Shown: positions 51,512-63,478, counted from the first letter of the stretch. The stretch: 64,000 nucleotides of DNA from Ustulina deusta (GCA_023159155.1 JAJNNX010000051.1:62001-126000), one strand, 5' to 3'. Numbers and translations are program-made. Notes: generated from the sequence alone by a model not told the origin.

Positions 51512-52548
51512 CTACATCAGACGCCCAGCATGGATGCCGCCTGTAATAAGTAGGTCATCACCTGTATGGTAGGCGCTGGCGTTCGAGAGCAGGTAGACTA
51601 TCGGGACTTTGAGGTCTGTCCGGTCTCCCATGCGTCGCATCGGGGGCTCGTTGTTCATGATTTCCGCGAGCCAGGGCATACGATCGCACAGGTCAAGGGT
51701 CATTGCGGTCGTCATATATCTAAGGCGGGGTTAGGAACTGAGAGGGGACGAACTTGTGCTAGGGTTGTGACTAGGTACTAACCCTGGGGAGATGCTGTTC
51801 ACTCGGATACCTTTCCCTGCAAGCTCAACGCCAAGAACTTTAGCCAGCGACACTACAGCACCCTTACTAGCACAGTAGTCGCTGGTGCACTGGCCCTTGC
51901 TCGCTACATACGCGGCGATGGAGGCAATCATGACAATAGAGCCTCCTCGGGGGTTGAAGTCTGTGGGTTCTTGTCTATTCATCTGAGCTGCTGCTAGCTG
52001 TGCAGCGTAATATGTGCCCAAAAAATTGATGTTGATGCAGCGAGCCACGGATACGGGATCGCGTTCGAGAAAAGGCTGGTCTGGGCAGATCCCTGCTGCC
52101 GTGATGCTGTGAATGAATAGTGAGAGCTTGCAACTACGAACCGCCTAGATGTGGTGGTGAAATCACATACAGACCATCTATCCGACCAAAATCCTCTGCC
52201 ACTTGCTCAAACGTTGCCTTGAGAGCATCATATTGAGTGACGTCAACCCTGAGCGAATGATTCAGATTAGCTTAATGAAGAATGGCCAGAATTCTCGCAA
52301 TCTGGTTTCGCTTACTTGTAGAACGCAAGCTTTACTGGGAACTCTTTCTGAAACTTGTAGAAATGTTCGTGGGGGCCATCGGCAGCGTCAAGCACGGCAA
52401 CATTACCGCCACTTTCGGCGACGGCGAGGGCAAACGCCAAGCCTAGACCCCGCGCACCACCAGTGATCACGACTGTGCGGCCCTCGAGAGACAGAAGGTC
52501 TTGAACCGAGTGGTTCAAGTATCGGTCGGGGTTCGCTTTCTGCGCCAT
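51512..52548 (-). CDS. short-chain dehydrogenase/reductase (SDR)
   Basis: The exons are 52548-52316, 52248-52171, 52106-51783 and 51719-51512, joined by introns of 63-67 bp with good donors, giving about 280 residues. The cofactor-binding motif TGGARGLG (29-36) sits in the first beta-alpha-beta unit, and DVT follows at the end of beta-3/4. ITAAGIC replaces the common NNAG. Catalytic residues are visible as Ser in MIASIAAY and YCASK (Y-x3-K). SPGYMTT and LLSNASAYHTGDDLLITGG close the classical SDR fold. It resembles fungal sorbose reductase/mannitol-dehydrogenase-like enzymes, which interconvert ketoses and polyols with NADP(H), but the substrate is not certain. It is soluble and has no targeting signal. 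It shares a 489-bp divergent promoter with the transketolase-like gene, which suggests co-regulation. Confidence 0.9.
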
Positions 52549-53037
52549 GTTTACTTGCTAGCAATGGAATGCAGCCCCTGAGAGAAATGATAATATGGGC
52601 GAGGACAAACAAGCTGGTTCGAGAGTGTCTCTTCTATATCAATTCACGAGGCTGGGGTATCACGCAACCTATATCGCATCTAGGGTTCCCAGTTATCACA
52701 AGTCGCGATTCTAGAACCTTTCCTAATATTCGGGTTTATCGAGTGTCCCCTCCCGGGATTTAAAGCCAAACAGTTCATGTGCTCGGGGACTCAAATACGG
52801 GTTGGTCGTGCGGAATTGTGCTCCGAATTGGCCCCCAGCATTGGCGTTAGCGTTCTCTCTACTTCCGCAATGCCTGGTTCGGGGCTCCGGAAAATTGACA
52901 GGCGAGCCGGAAGAACAGAGGAACGAGTCACTGCTGCTTTTGATGTATTAATGTAATTAAACACGATACTATTCGCACACTAGGACGACAAGATAGAGTT
53001 GGCATTAGAAGGCGTCTCAGTCTAGTAATCAACAATC
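52549..53037. promoter_or_regulatory. divergent promoter between SDR and transketolase-like genes
   Basis: These 489 bp serve two genes reading apart. Several CGG/CCG half-sites of the type bound by Zn2Cys6 proteins occur, for example two CCGGAA words near 52890-52915. Assignment to the adjacent regulator is inference. Confidence 0.4.
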
Positions 53038-55242
53038 ATGGCTGCCAGCACGGAAACAACTGAACACCCTGTTTTGAATGGCGACGTCAACCCAAAATGT
53101 GCGCTGCAAGGGAAGGAAGCTAAAGGTTGGAGGGAGAAGCTTGACCAAGATGACCTGGCGGTTCTGGCATTACGAAACCTCATATTTGATATTTGCAATC
53201 AAAACGGCGGTGGTCATGGAGGCTCAGCTGTCGGAATGACCGCGTTGGGTGTTGCGCTGTTTAAGCATGTGATGCGATTCAACCCCTCCAATCCAGAGTG
53301 GTTCGATCGAGATCGCTTTGTGTTATCGAATGGTCACGCTGCTATGTGGCTTTATGCGCTGAACCATCTCACCGGATTCGATAACTGGACTATGGACGAG
53401 ATTCGAGGTTACGGATCTGCCAAAACCGATGGATACAAAACTATCAGCCATGCTCACCCGGAACGAGAAATACCCGGCATCGAGGTTACCACCGGCCCTC
53501 TGGGTCAGGGTATCGCTAATGCCGTTGGACTTACCATCGCCTCGAAAAACCTGGCGGCGCGTTATAACCGCCCTGGATTTGACTTGGTGCAATCGCGGGT
53601 GTACTGCATGACAGGCGACGGGTGCCTTATGGAAGGAGTGGCTCTCGAAGCCATCTCTCTGGCTGGAAGCTTGGGCCTCGATAACCTGGTGTTGGTATAC
53701 GACAATAACCAGGTGACTTGTGATGGGCCACTCGAGTGGATCAACACAGAGGATGTGAATGCTAAGATGAGGGCGACCGGCTAGCATGTACTCGACATCC
53801 AAGATGCCTGTTATGATGTTCGTGCTATCGTGTCAGCTTTGGATTATGCGAAGACCTTGAAAGGCAAACCCATCTTCATTAACGCTCGAACGATCATCGG
53901 AGTAGGCACTGCGGCCGCTGGGACATATAAAGCTCACCATGGCGTTTTCGATCAAGACAGTATTACTCTCTCTAAGAAAATGGCCGGCCAGGATCCCACG
54001 GCCACTCACACCATTAATCCAAAGACACTGGAGTATTTTCGGGCATGCAAAACTCAAGGCGAACAACTCGAGGCAACCTGGAACACTCTGCTACAAAAAT
54101 ACGAAAAAGTTCACCCCGAGTTAGCCGGCAGCTTCGCCAGAACTGCCAAGGGTGACTATGGCACCGAATGGCTGGAAATTCTCGAAGGCATAGACAGCAC
54201 ACAGTTCAAAGGGAAAGCGACGCGTGAAGCGAATGGGACTTTGATTGAGAAAATTTGGCCTGCCCATCCAGCTCTGTGTGGAGGCGGAGCCGATTTAGTG
54301 AACTCTAACAAACTCTCATACACAGAGTCCGATGTTTTCCACCCTACAGTGAGCTATGCAGGTCGTTATATCCGCTACGGGATTCGAGAGCATGCGATGG
54401 CTGCTATCTCGAACGGTCTTGCGGCTTATAGCCCGGGCACATTCGTGCCTATAACGGCGACTTTCTTCATGTTCTACATATACGTAAGTCTATATAACAT
54501 GTCTTTTACAACGCCAGTTTACTGACTTGGTACTGTCTAGGCGGCCCCTGGTGTGCGTATGGGGGCACTGAGCCACTTGCCCGTCATACACCTTGCGACA
54601 CACGACTCTTTTGCTGAAGGCCAAAACGGACCTACTCACCAACCCGTTGAGCTTGATTCACTTTATAGAGCCATGCCTAATCTCACATATATTCGACCTT
54701 GCGACGGCGAGGAGGTAATAGGGGCTTGGATGCTCGCACTAGGCAAGACGACTGGTCCCTCGCTACTGTCACTAGGACGAGATGCCGTCACACCTGTGGA
54801 TTCTACCGACAGGTATCAAGTTTCGAAGGGAGCCTATGTACTCCGAGAAGTCGCAAATGCCAGATTGACTCTCGCTAGTTGTGGTACGAATTTGCATTAC
54901 GCCATGGCTGCTGCGGAAGCCTTGACTGTAGACGACATACCCACCCGAGTTGTAAGTTGCCCAAGCTTCGAGCATTTCGACAAGCAGGAAAGAGCCTATC
55001 AGGAGAGGGTATTTCCACACGACGGGACTCCAATTATTAGCGTTGAAGAATATGTTGCTACAACCTGGGCCAGGTATGTGACCGCCAGCATTGGCATGAC
55101 TGGGTGGGGTTATTCTGCATCCAGTGCCAGCAATTATGAGCGTTTTGGTCTTGATAGCAAGGGCATACAGAAACGAGTGCGCCAGTACCTTACGGACTTG
55201 GATGGTAAAGATGCTCGGAAAGCTGGGTGGCGTGCAATTTGA
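53038..55242 (+). pseudogene. transketolase / dihydroxyacetone-synthase-like protein, one in-frame stop
   Basis: Exons 53038-54483 and 54541-55242 are joined across a 57-bp intron (GTAAGT; GTCTAG), giving 716 codons. The N-terminal TPP domain has GGGHGGSAVGM, RFVLSNGHAAMWLYAL, TGPLGQGIANAVG and the TPP motif GDGCLMEG...YDNN. The middle domain has YIRYGIREHAMAAISNG and THDSFAEGQNGPTHQPVE, and the C-terminal domain ends at GWRAI. The enzyme class moves two-carbon units between sugar phosphates, or onto formaldehyde in dihydroxyacetone synthase. Fungal paralogues like this one are distinct from housekeeping transketolase. Codon 249 (53782-53784) is TAG inside ATG-x-HVLDIQDACYDV, where the family has Trp (ATGW). 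TGG to TAG is a RIP-type transition. The frame is otherwise open and conserved, so the gene is either freshly broken, translated by read-through, or affected by a sequencing error. Confidence 0.88.
53782..53784 (+). other. premature TAG in the transketolase-like gene
   Basis: This codon lies in frame between RATG and HVLDIQDACY. No intron fits around it, since the flanking residues are conserved on both sides. Tryptophan (TGG) is expected. Read on the other strand, the change is CCA to CTA, the CpA to TpA change that RIP prefers. Confidence 0.8.
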
Positions 55243-55739
55243 GTCTATAATTCTAGTCTCGAATAGAATAGATTAGTAGAAAATGGGACTCTCCCGCTTT
55301 GTACAACACTCGAGGCTTTTGGGACAGATGTGCAAGTCCCTGGCTAGTGTCTTTCGCGAGCAGCCTACAGGGGGGTAAGTTTCCGGATGGACACACAACG
55401 CTCAAAGCTAGGTTGGAGATTCGTAAGACTGGACGAGATTCTATTTCCGCAGAGACTTTATCTTCACGTAGAAAACCGGTCGCTCTGTGACATCATTTAT
55501 AGCTATGCTAGGTAGTGGCCCTTGGGGGTAACAGGAATTTTGGTTTCAAGGTGTTCAGGTTCGATGCTAACTCAGGCAGTGATAGAGAAAATAACTATAA
55601 TTTCATTAAAGCTCGATGGATAGAGGCGATTGCACGAAGTAGTCACATCGACATCTCCGGCTACGCGTGATTAGCAGGAAAGGAAGCAACGGTAAGGAAC
55701 AACAATGAATAGGGACCCGGTGCTCAGATCCTAGAACAC
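55243..55739. other. 3'-to-3' spacer between transketolase-like and dehydrogenase genes
   Basis: The two genes converge here. No further gene is seen. Confidence 0.5.
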
Positions 55740-57018
55740 CTATAATTTAACTACACTCTTAATTACCAACATCCCTTTCTCGTCCCTAGTTTTTCCAGCA
55801 GTCTTCATCGCATCGTCAAGAGAATCGATACCATGAAATCTATGAGTGATGAGTTGACGAATGTCAGGGAGTTTGACACCACCAACTGCTACACCAGTTA
55901 CCGACGCCACTGCGATCTCAATCGCACGAGGATACGTATGGGCATATCGCCAGCAGGGGATCAGACTAATCTCGCTTTTCATCATTTCTGATACCGGGAG
56001 AACGTGATTTGGCACTCCTAGTCCAACCAAAATAATAGCACCTCCAGGTTTCGTCCCCTATCAAAATATTAGCTGGCCTGCCGACGCGACAAAACGGCCA
56101 TAGAAAATTATCTCGGCGTCCACTCACGTATATCGAGGCTTGTATGCATGATTCTACCCCTGTACATTCAAACGTAGCATCCACTCTGCCTATGGTGCTA
56201 CCGTCTCCCCAAACGGAAGAGGCAATCTCCGCTGCAGTGTCCTTTGCTATGTCTAGTTTTTCTTCTATTGTAGCTCCTCTTCTCGGCCTCACAATGTGTA
56301 TCGCTACAGCATAGCGATTAGACTGGGCGAATTGGAGGCGGCCTTCGTCAATGTCAGCCATGATAACTTTCGAATAGCCGGCCGCTTGGGCAGCGACAGA
56401 ACACAAAAGCCCGACAGCTCCAGCTCCAAATATCAAACAGGTACCCGAGCGGTCTCGCGGAGGCTCCGGTACTCGCCGCACAGCCTGCACGGCAACTGAT
56501 AGCGGCTCCAGCAAGGCTCCAGTTTCGTCGTCTAAAGTCGGGGAAATCTTGTGCACCCAGCTTGCGGGGTGATTAACTCGCTCCTGAAGAGTCCCCTGAT
56601 AATGAGGAAACTTGGAGCCTGAACTTCGGAACCTGAGCTGAGGGCAGATATTATAGCGTTGGTGTTGGCAATTGTCACAATTGTCGCACGGAACACCAAC
56701 TTCTAATGCCACAGTATCGCCGACTTTGAGGGATGGATGGGTGGTAGGCACCTGGGATCCGAGACTAGTAATCTCACCAGCCGATTCGTGACCCAAACAC
56801 AAGGGCTCACGGACAAGAATATCGCCATTGGCGAAATGGGAGTAGTAGTGGAGGTCAGAACCACATAGTGTTGTAGAGCGAATCGCAACTTGGACCTCGT
56901 CAGGGGCAAGTGGCGGTAAAGGTCTCGTCTCAGTCCGGAGGTCCTTGGCCGCATGCAGATATTTACCTGTGCTCTCTGATAAGAAGCCTGGGCTTAGCAT
57001 TGATCCTTTGAGCGGCAT
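55740..57018 (-). CDS. zinc-dependent medium-chain dehydrogenase (sorbitol/xylitol dehydrogenase-like)
   Basis: Exons 57018-56128 and 56057-55740 are joined in phase 0 across a 70-bp intron (GTGAGT; GATAG), giving about 402 residues. The catalytic zinc ligands are C52 (LCGSDLHYYSH) and H77-E78 (LGHESAGE). The structural zinc cysteines are C111, C114, C117 and C125. The Rossmann motif GAGAVG (in LIFGAGAVGLLC) is followed by an acidic residue (ADIDEG), which favours NAD+ over NADP+. The C-terminal half has GGAIILVGLGVP and YPRAIEIAVASV, as in polyol dehydrogenases. It should oxidise a secondary alcohol of a polyol or related substrate to a ketone. It lies back-to-back with the monooxygenase gene over a 423-bp promoter. 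The join puts GTKPGGA directly after QASIY, matching the family, so no frameshift is involved. Confidence 0.9.
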
Positions 57019-57441
57019 GGCTGATTTCTGTTCGAAAAGGAGATGTACTACCTACATGGTGTGCGAGTACCAATCCACACAATTTAATACGAGAATCGCG
57101 CTAGATGTATATTGTAAGTATAGATCGCACGTGTTGGGACATGCCAAGGGTCTATTTCTTTCCCCGAAAATGATGTGTGTCGGGGTATGAATCCGGGCGG
57201 GATTTAGTGTCCGAGAACTATACTCCACCCAACTCCGCGTCCTGCATTGAGGGCCAGAGCTGAAGCTACCGAGAGAGCTTCATCGGTCAGCAACAAGGGA
57301 AATTCGAGCAGACGGGAAATTCGAGCGAAGAATCCGCATAGAATCGGTGTAAAGGAACCGAGGCCCCTTTATCCTTCAATTTCACGCTCAACTTTATGTC
57401 ACTGATAATCTCTACTACCACTCCAGTGTAGCAACATCAAT
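57019..57441. promoter_or_regulatory. divergent promoter between dehydrogenase and monooxygenase genes
   Basis: This is a 423-bp bidirectional region. It contains CGG-N9-CCG (in TCGGGGTATGAATCCGGG, about 57179-57196), the paired half-site layout used by dimeric Zn2Cys6 regulators, and a pyrimidine-rich leader before the monooxygenase ATG at 57442. Confidence 0.45.
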
Positions 57442-59271
57442 ATGCCTGGATACGCAAAGGAACTGAATGCCATCATTGTGGGCGCTGGCCCGGCGGGTAT
57501 TGCTATGGCTTACCGCCTCAAGCACGACCTCGGCTTCGAAGATTTCACAGTTTACGAGAAACTGGATGGTGTAGGGGGAACTTGGATGACTAACACCTAC
57601 CCGGGTTGGTATGTTTGCCGTCCTACTTGTCTATTGCTTTCGGTGATTCCGTTTGGTGCTTAACGGATTACAGCGGCTGTGATTTGAAGTCACACTTGTA
57701 CTCCTTTAGCTTCAACTTGAATCCGAACTGGTCAAAGGAGCTCTGCGAGCAGCCAGAGATCCTCCAATGTAAGTGACAATCCAGTTCGCGCCTTGATTCC
57801 AGCCTCGGCAAGTGCTAACTACAGCGCGGCTACTTTAGACATGAACGACACCGTTGACAAATTCGACCTCCGCAAACATATGCATACCTCGGTCGAATGC
57901 ACCGGTGCTGTTTGGAACAGCACTCTAGAAAAATGGGATGTCAAGCTGAAAGACTTGAAGACGGGCATCGAATATACGCGCCCTGCTTCCGTATTTGTCT
58001 CCGCTGTCGGGGCGATTTCGTTTCCACGGGATGTGAAGTTCCCTGGGATGGAAAACTTCAAGGGGGCCATGTTTCATACTGCTCGTTGGGACTATAGCGT
58101 GTCGTACAAGAACAAACGAGTCGCTGTGATAGGGAGTGGCTGTAGTGCGGCTCAAGTCATACCGGCCGTAGCCCAAGAGGCCGGCTCCCTCAAGCAGTAC
58201 GCGCGAAGCTCGCAGTGGTTCCACGCCCGACCAAATCGCATATATACCGCAGCCGACAAGGCACTGTTCGCCTATCTACCACTGTGGCAGCGGCTTTTGC
58301 GCCTGAAGATATTTTTAGACGCGGACGAAGAAACTACCGCCTACTTTCCCACACCTCGCGGCATCAGGGAGCGAAAGGCAAAGGAGGAAGAGTCAAAGGC
58401 ATACATTCGCTCGACGGCGCCCGACAAGTATTGGGACGCCCTTATCCCCAACTTCCCTCTTGGATGCAAGCGACGGGTCTTTGATCCGGGTTATCTCGAC
58501 AGCTTAAACCGAAAGAACGTCAGCTTGATCCCCGAGGGTATACGAGAGATTACCGAGACAGGCATCGTGAGCACCTCGGGACTACGAGACGACTACGACA
58601 TCATCGTGTTAGCAACTGGATTCCAAGTCTCGCAATTCCTGACTCCAATGAACATCATCGGCGCGACGGGTAAAGCACTCCATGATCAGTGGAAAGAGTG
58701 CCGTGGCGCTCAAGCATATCTGGGCACGCACGTACATAACTTTCCCAATCTTGCAATTCTTTTCGGCCCGAACACGTTCCCTGCCAACAATTCGGCGCTG
58801 TTTGCTTGTGAGATACAGGTCGACTACGCCGTGAAGTCTTTATTCATACCTCTGCTAGATCGAAGAGCAAAGGTGATTGAAGTGAAACAGTCGGCGGAAG
58901 ATCGGGAGACCAACACCATCCACGAGGAGTTAACAAACACCGTCTTCGCTGGAGACTGCTCCAACTGGTACATCGGAGATTATGGCCGGAATGCTGCCTC
59001 ATGGCCTGGTTTTGCTCGAAGCTTTTGGTTTAGGACATACTTCCCTGATTGGTCCGCTTTCAATATGAGCGGTGGAAGCAGGTGGTGGCCACTTCTTGCG
59101 ACGAGGCGCTTGATAACTAACAACGCCACCCCTATCATTCTGGCTGTAATCTTCGCCACCATCTACTGGCAACTTCGTATCGGCACCACAGCACAGAGAT
59201 CGGCGCTTCTGCAATTATTTAAGCGTTATTTGCTGGCGGCCCGAGAATTATCAGGTCAAAGGGTCAAGTGA
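57442..59271 (+). CDS. Baeyer-Villiger-type flavin monooxygenase
   Basis: The exons are 57442-57608, 57674-57768 and 57839-59271, giving about 564 residues. The joins restore NTYPGCGCDLKSHLYSFSF and ILQYMNDTVDKFDL, both as expected. The FAD-binding motif GAGPAG is at 14-19. The second Rossmann motif, for NADPH, is VIGSGCSA (about 181-190). The Baeyer-Villiger signature F-x-G-x3-H-x3-W-D appears as FKGAMFHTARWD (about 161-172). The class inserts one oxygen next to a ketone to give an ester or lactone, using NADPH and O2. Near the C-terminus a hydrophobic stretch (PIILAVIFATIYW, about 522-545) could anchor the enzyme in a membrane, which is uncommon. The gene is intact, with no RIP stop codons. 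In this cluster it could act on a ketone made by either dehydrogenase. The substrate is unknown. Confidence 0.9.
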
Positions 59272-60452
59272 AGCTTCCTCGTGGCATCTTAGAGACCTGA
59301 TAAGAAATGGTAAGCGAGCGATGAGATGGCTAGTATCAATTAAGACTCATTTCGTCAAGTGTATAATGGCCATTAAAACTATGGTTGCGAATGGCAAAGT
59401 AGGCTAGCTAGTGTAGGCCAGTCAGTAATTTACCTATTAACACGCTACGGGAATGTCTATATAAATAAATCAGTATGGGCAATTTTAAACCCTGGCTCAC
59501 GTTGCATAGCAAAATCAAAAAGGGCATCTGAGAGAGTAAGATAGGCTAAATTATATCAGTAAAATGCAGCCTCCCTAAACAACACGATGTCATAAGAGGT
59601 ATCTAAAAGACCGGCTACCGTCTGGTCGTGTTTTAACAACAAGACTGATCATACAGGTATTCTAGACCGTGAACAGGAGAGGCGGATCGCTGTTGGGTGC
59701 TTATAGAAGGTGCCTGGCTCAAGGTTATGATTAAAATACTATGCGGTTGCCGGGGGGGAGTTTTTAATTTCATTAATTGCTAACTGGGTTGTGTTGAAAT
59801 ATTGGGAAAGGAAATAATCCTTGATGAACAAGAAGCCGACTGATAATATCGAAACGACATGCGGCGTGATTGCGGATTGGGGGATTCGCCGAGGTTATCT
59901 CTATAACGCGCGAAGGGAGAGAGAGAAAAAAACAAAAAAAAAACAAAACAGACAGCCTATAGTATAGCAATAACAACGTCGAAATAGTGCATCCCCGGCT
60001 AAGACGTATGTAGACATTGGTAGGCCCAGCTAGGATCCAGGGGTAAGGAGATTGCCATGGGCGGGCGCTATGAGACCCCTCGCAAAGAGAATAATTCGAC
60101 TGGTGGTGTGGTGGAGAGACCTGAGAAACCGCCGGAAGATAAATTCCGACCCCACGTATTGATACCATTTTCAGCAACCCGGAACTCAGTGGCAAGGAAA
60201 CCGATTCCGCTGCCCCCGATGCATTGAGCAAGTCGCTCGGAAATGCCGAGAAATCGGCGACAATGTATTGCTAGTAACAGACAGCTGGAACAGTGGAAGT
60301 CCATCAGCGTTCTATCCCTACTCCTAATATAGAAGTTCGCTTACTAGAGTTGTAGTTCTGCATTCACAGTGATAGATACACTCGATAATCAACTGGCACA
60401 TCGAGGTCCTCAATCTCTTGGAATGCACCGTGTTTAAACGTAACAAGGCAAG
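59272..60452. other. 1.2-kb intergenic region before the aldehyde dehydrogenase gene
   Basis: No gene is supported. A purine-rich run (about 59915-59955) is prominent. The right part should contain the promoter for the gene at 60453. Confidence 0.45.
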
Positions 60453-62295
60453 ATGGGTTCAGCCAGTTATCACCAAACAGCTCTCTCTCAAGTATGTATC
60501 ACACCCATGCGAGGAAACCTGAGTAACTAAATTCAAGGCTATAAGCTGATGGCCTCGTACCTCTAAAGCTCAAGGATTCCAAACTCTTCGTTCAAGAGGC
60601 ATTCATCGATGGACAATGGGTTGCGAAGAATCGACAGTTCGACGTCTACGGTGAGAATAGCAACTCGGCTGTGTAGACCCCGAAGCTAAACTTACATGCA
60701 GAACCCTCCTCTGCTACTGTTCTAGGGCAGGTAGCCGACTGTGGGCTCGATGACTTTCGCAAGGCCATTCAAAGTGCTTACGACGAGCAGCCTAAGTTTT
60801 ACGAAAACACAACTGCTGCTAGTAGAGGCGCTATGTTGAGAAAATGGAACGACTTAATAATTGCGAATGCAGACGACAGTTCGTACTCTCATTCTCTACC
60901 GCGAGGCCATGACTAATGTTGTAACAAGTCGCCACAATAATGTCGCTCGAGAATGGCAAGACGTTAGCCGAAGCCAAAGGCGAGGTACTCTATGCTGCAA
61001 GTTTTATTTCATGGTTTGCTGAAGAAGCTACTCGATCATATGGTGTTACGATTCCATCTTCGACACCACATACGACGCTGATGACGATCCGGGAGCCCGT
61101 CGGCGTATGTGGCATCATCACACCCTGGAACTTCCCAGCGGCCATGATTACAAGAAAGGTTGGTCCGGCACTTGCTGCCGGTTGCACTGTAGTCATCAAA
61201 CCCCCAAGTGAGACTCCGTTCGCCTGTCTGGCGCTCACACGACTGGCCGTGGAAGCCGGCCTACCTCCGGCGGCCATTCAAGTCTGTCCAACCAAAGATC
61301 GGAAGGCGGCTGCTGAGCTCGCCACAACCCCTCTTGTGAAGAAGCTAAGTTTCACTGGTTCCACAAATGTCGGCAAAATGCTTGCCAACCTATGTACGGG
61401 GACTTTGAAGAGAGTGAGCCTTGAACTCGGCGGCAACGCGCCATTCATCGTCTTTGACGATGCAGACGTCGATCTAGCAGTAGAAGGAGCGATGTTCTGC
61501 AAGTTCCGTTGTACTGGCCAAACGTGTGTCTGGTAAGCGTATACTCCTTTTTTCCCCTGTAGAAGCGGATCAACATTCATCATCTTGTCCCTGCCTTGGC
61601 TCTATATGCTTGATATAATTTGTCACTAACGGCATCTCTTTCATAGTGCAAACCGCATATATGTGCAGAAGGGCATTGCCAAAGCTTTCATATCGAAGCT
61701 GGTAGAAAAAGTAGCGGCCCTGAAGCCAGGACCTGGCCTAGACAATACTACAACACAAGGTCCTTTGGTGAACAAATCAGCTATGGAAAAAGTTCAGCAA
61801 CATGTATCGGATGCGGTCTTAAAAAATGCCAAGATCGAGATTGGCGGAAACACCCCCGATCTGCCAGGTTACTTTTACTCGCCCACTGTTCTATCTGGCG
61901 TCACGCCGGACATGCTCGTGAGCCGTGAGGAGACGTTTGGTCCGCTTGCGCCTGTTTTCGAGTTTGAAACTGAGCAGGAGGCGATTGCGCTAGCTAATGA
62001 TTCAGAATTTGGACTGGCTGGGTACTTTTACTCACGCGATGTGAGCCGAATCATGCGTGTAGCTCAGAAGATGGAAGTTGGAATGGTAGGAGCCAATACT
62101 GGTAAGATCAGCGCTGCGGAGGCTCCATTCGGAGGTGTTAAAGAGAGCGGCTACGGGAAGGAAGGCAGTCTTTACGGATTGGCAGAGTACCAGAACATCA
62201 AGAGTATTACTTACGGCGTCCGAGAGGGGAAACTGTTCAAAAACGATTTTTTTAATAGGTATATACCTCAAAAATATCAATTAAAAAATAAGTAA
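60453..62295 (+). CDS. NAD(P)-dependent aldehyde dehydrogenase, succinate-semialdehyde dehydrogenase type
   Basis: The exons are 60453-60491, 60569-60650, 60702-60878, 60929-61532 and 61647-62295, giving about 516 residues, all in phase. The donor of intron 3 (GTTCGT) is weak, but the join restores NADDIATIMSLENGKTLAEA. Family motifs are present: TPWNFPAAMITRKVGPALAAG (substrate/cofactor region), FTGSTNVGK (NAD loop), the general base Glu in LELGGNAPF (about 266), the catalytic Cys in GQTC (about 299), and EETFGPLAPVF. The enzyme oxidises an aldehyde to its acid; succinate semialdehyde is the usual substrate of the closest group. The first exon is only 13 residues, so the start may lie elsewhere. 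After the conserved end (EYQNIKSITYG) the frame runs about 25 more residues into AT-rich DNA before TAA. The native C-terminus appears to have been replaced. Confidence 0.88.
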
Positions 62296-63478
62296 CTTAA
62301 ATAGTACTAGTATATATAGTATTAATTAAAATAGTAGGGCCACTAGGTATAAGTAGCTATTTTAGTACAGAAATGAAATTAATTTTTTTTTTTATTTTTT
62401 AAAAATTATTTTTTGTAAAGTTTTTTAAAAATAGCTATATAACCTTATATAAGTATGCTAATTATTGTACCTAGTTCTATAAGTTTTTATAAACGTTTAT
62501 TTTTATTTATAAGCTAGTATATTTATAATTATTATAAAGTAAAGCAATAAAAACAAAAATAAAGCTACTATTAATAATACTACTATTTAATAAACTATAA
62601 TAAAAGCTATATAAATAGCAATTAATAAAGAACTAAAAAATATAACTTTATATAAGTATAATTTTGCTAAAACAATAAAACTTAACTAAAATAGTTCTAA
62701 AGTAATATTAAACGAACTAAAAACTTATTAGATTAGTTTTATAGTAATTAGTTTAATAATATTTATTAGTTTATTTAAAAAAACTAAATATATATAACTT
62801 TATATAAACTTTTATTACTATATACTAATAACTATAAATTATTATATATTTAATTATTTTTAAAGAAGTTTGTATTAAAAGTTTTTTTATTTTTTATATA
62901 TTTAAAATAAACTATTAATAATAAACCGTAACTATTATAGCTTATATAATATTTAAATAAATTAACATTAAAAAATATTAAGCTTATATAAGTTCAAAAA
63001 GCTATAATCTATTTAATAAATATGTTTTTTTTAAGTTAAACATGTTTAGTAATGCTTGTTTATATTACTAATATTTCTTTTTAGCTATATTTTATATATT
63101 TTATAAAAAACCAAAAGAATCTAAGTTTATTAAAGCTTATAAGTTATTATATAAAGGTCTATAAATAAGTGCTAATTTAAGCAGCTAAAAATAAATTAAA
63201 TAAAAGCAGTAAGTTTTTTAATATTATTAAGCATATATTTATATAAACTACTATAGCTAAACTTAAGCATTTTTATAATCAAATTAATTATAAACTTATA
63301 ACATATAATAATAATAATAAAAGATTTCGCTTATATAAGCGTTTATAAAAATAATATACTTAGGTTAAAAATATTTAAAGTTTTATATAATTTTATAAAT
63401 ATTTATAAAACTTTATAATAGTTTTTATTAGTTTATATATAGTTTTTAATAGTTTATATATAGTTGTTAAAATTATAT
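62250..63478. mobile_element. RIP-mutated AT-rich repeat DNA of unknown type
   Basis: Composition drops abruptly to very AT-rich just before the aldehyde dehydrogenase stop codon. No intact frame or recognisable motif remains. It resembles the interiors of the other RIP-mutated elements and is probably a transposon remnant. No ends or target duplication were found. Confidence 0.5.
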
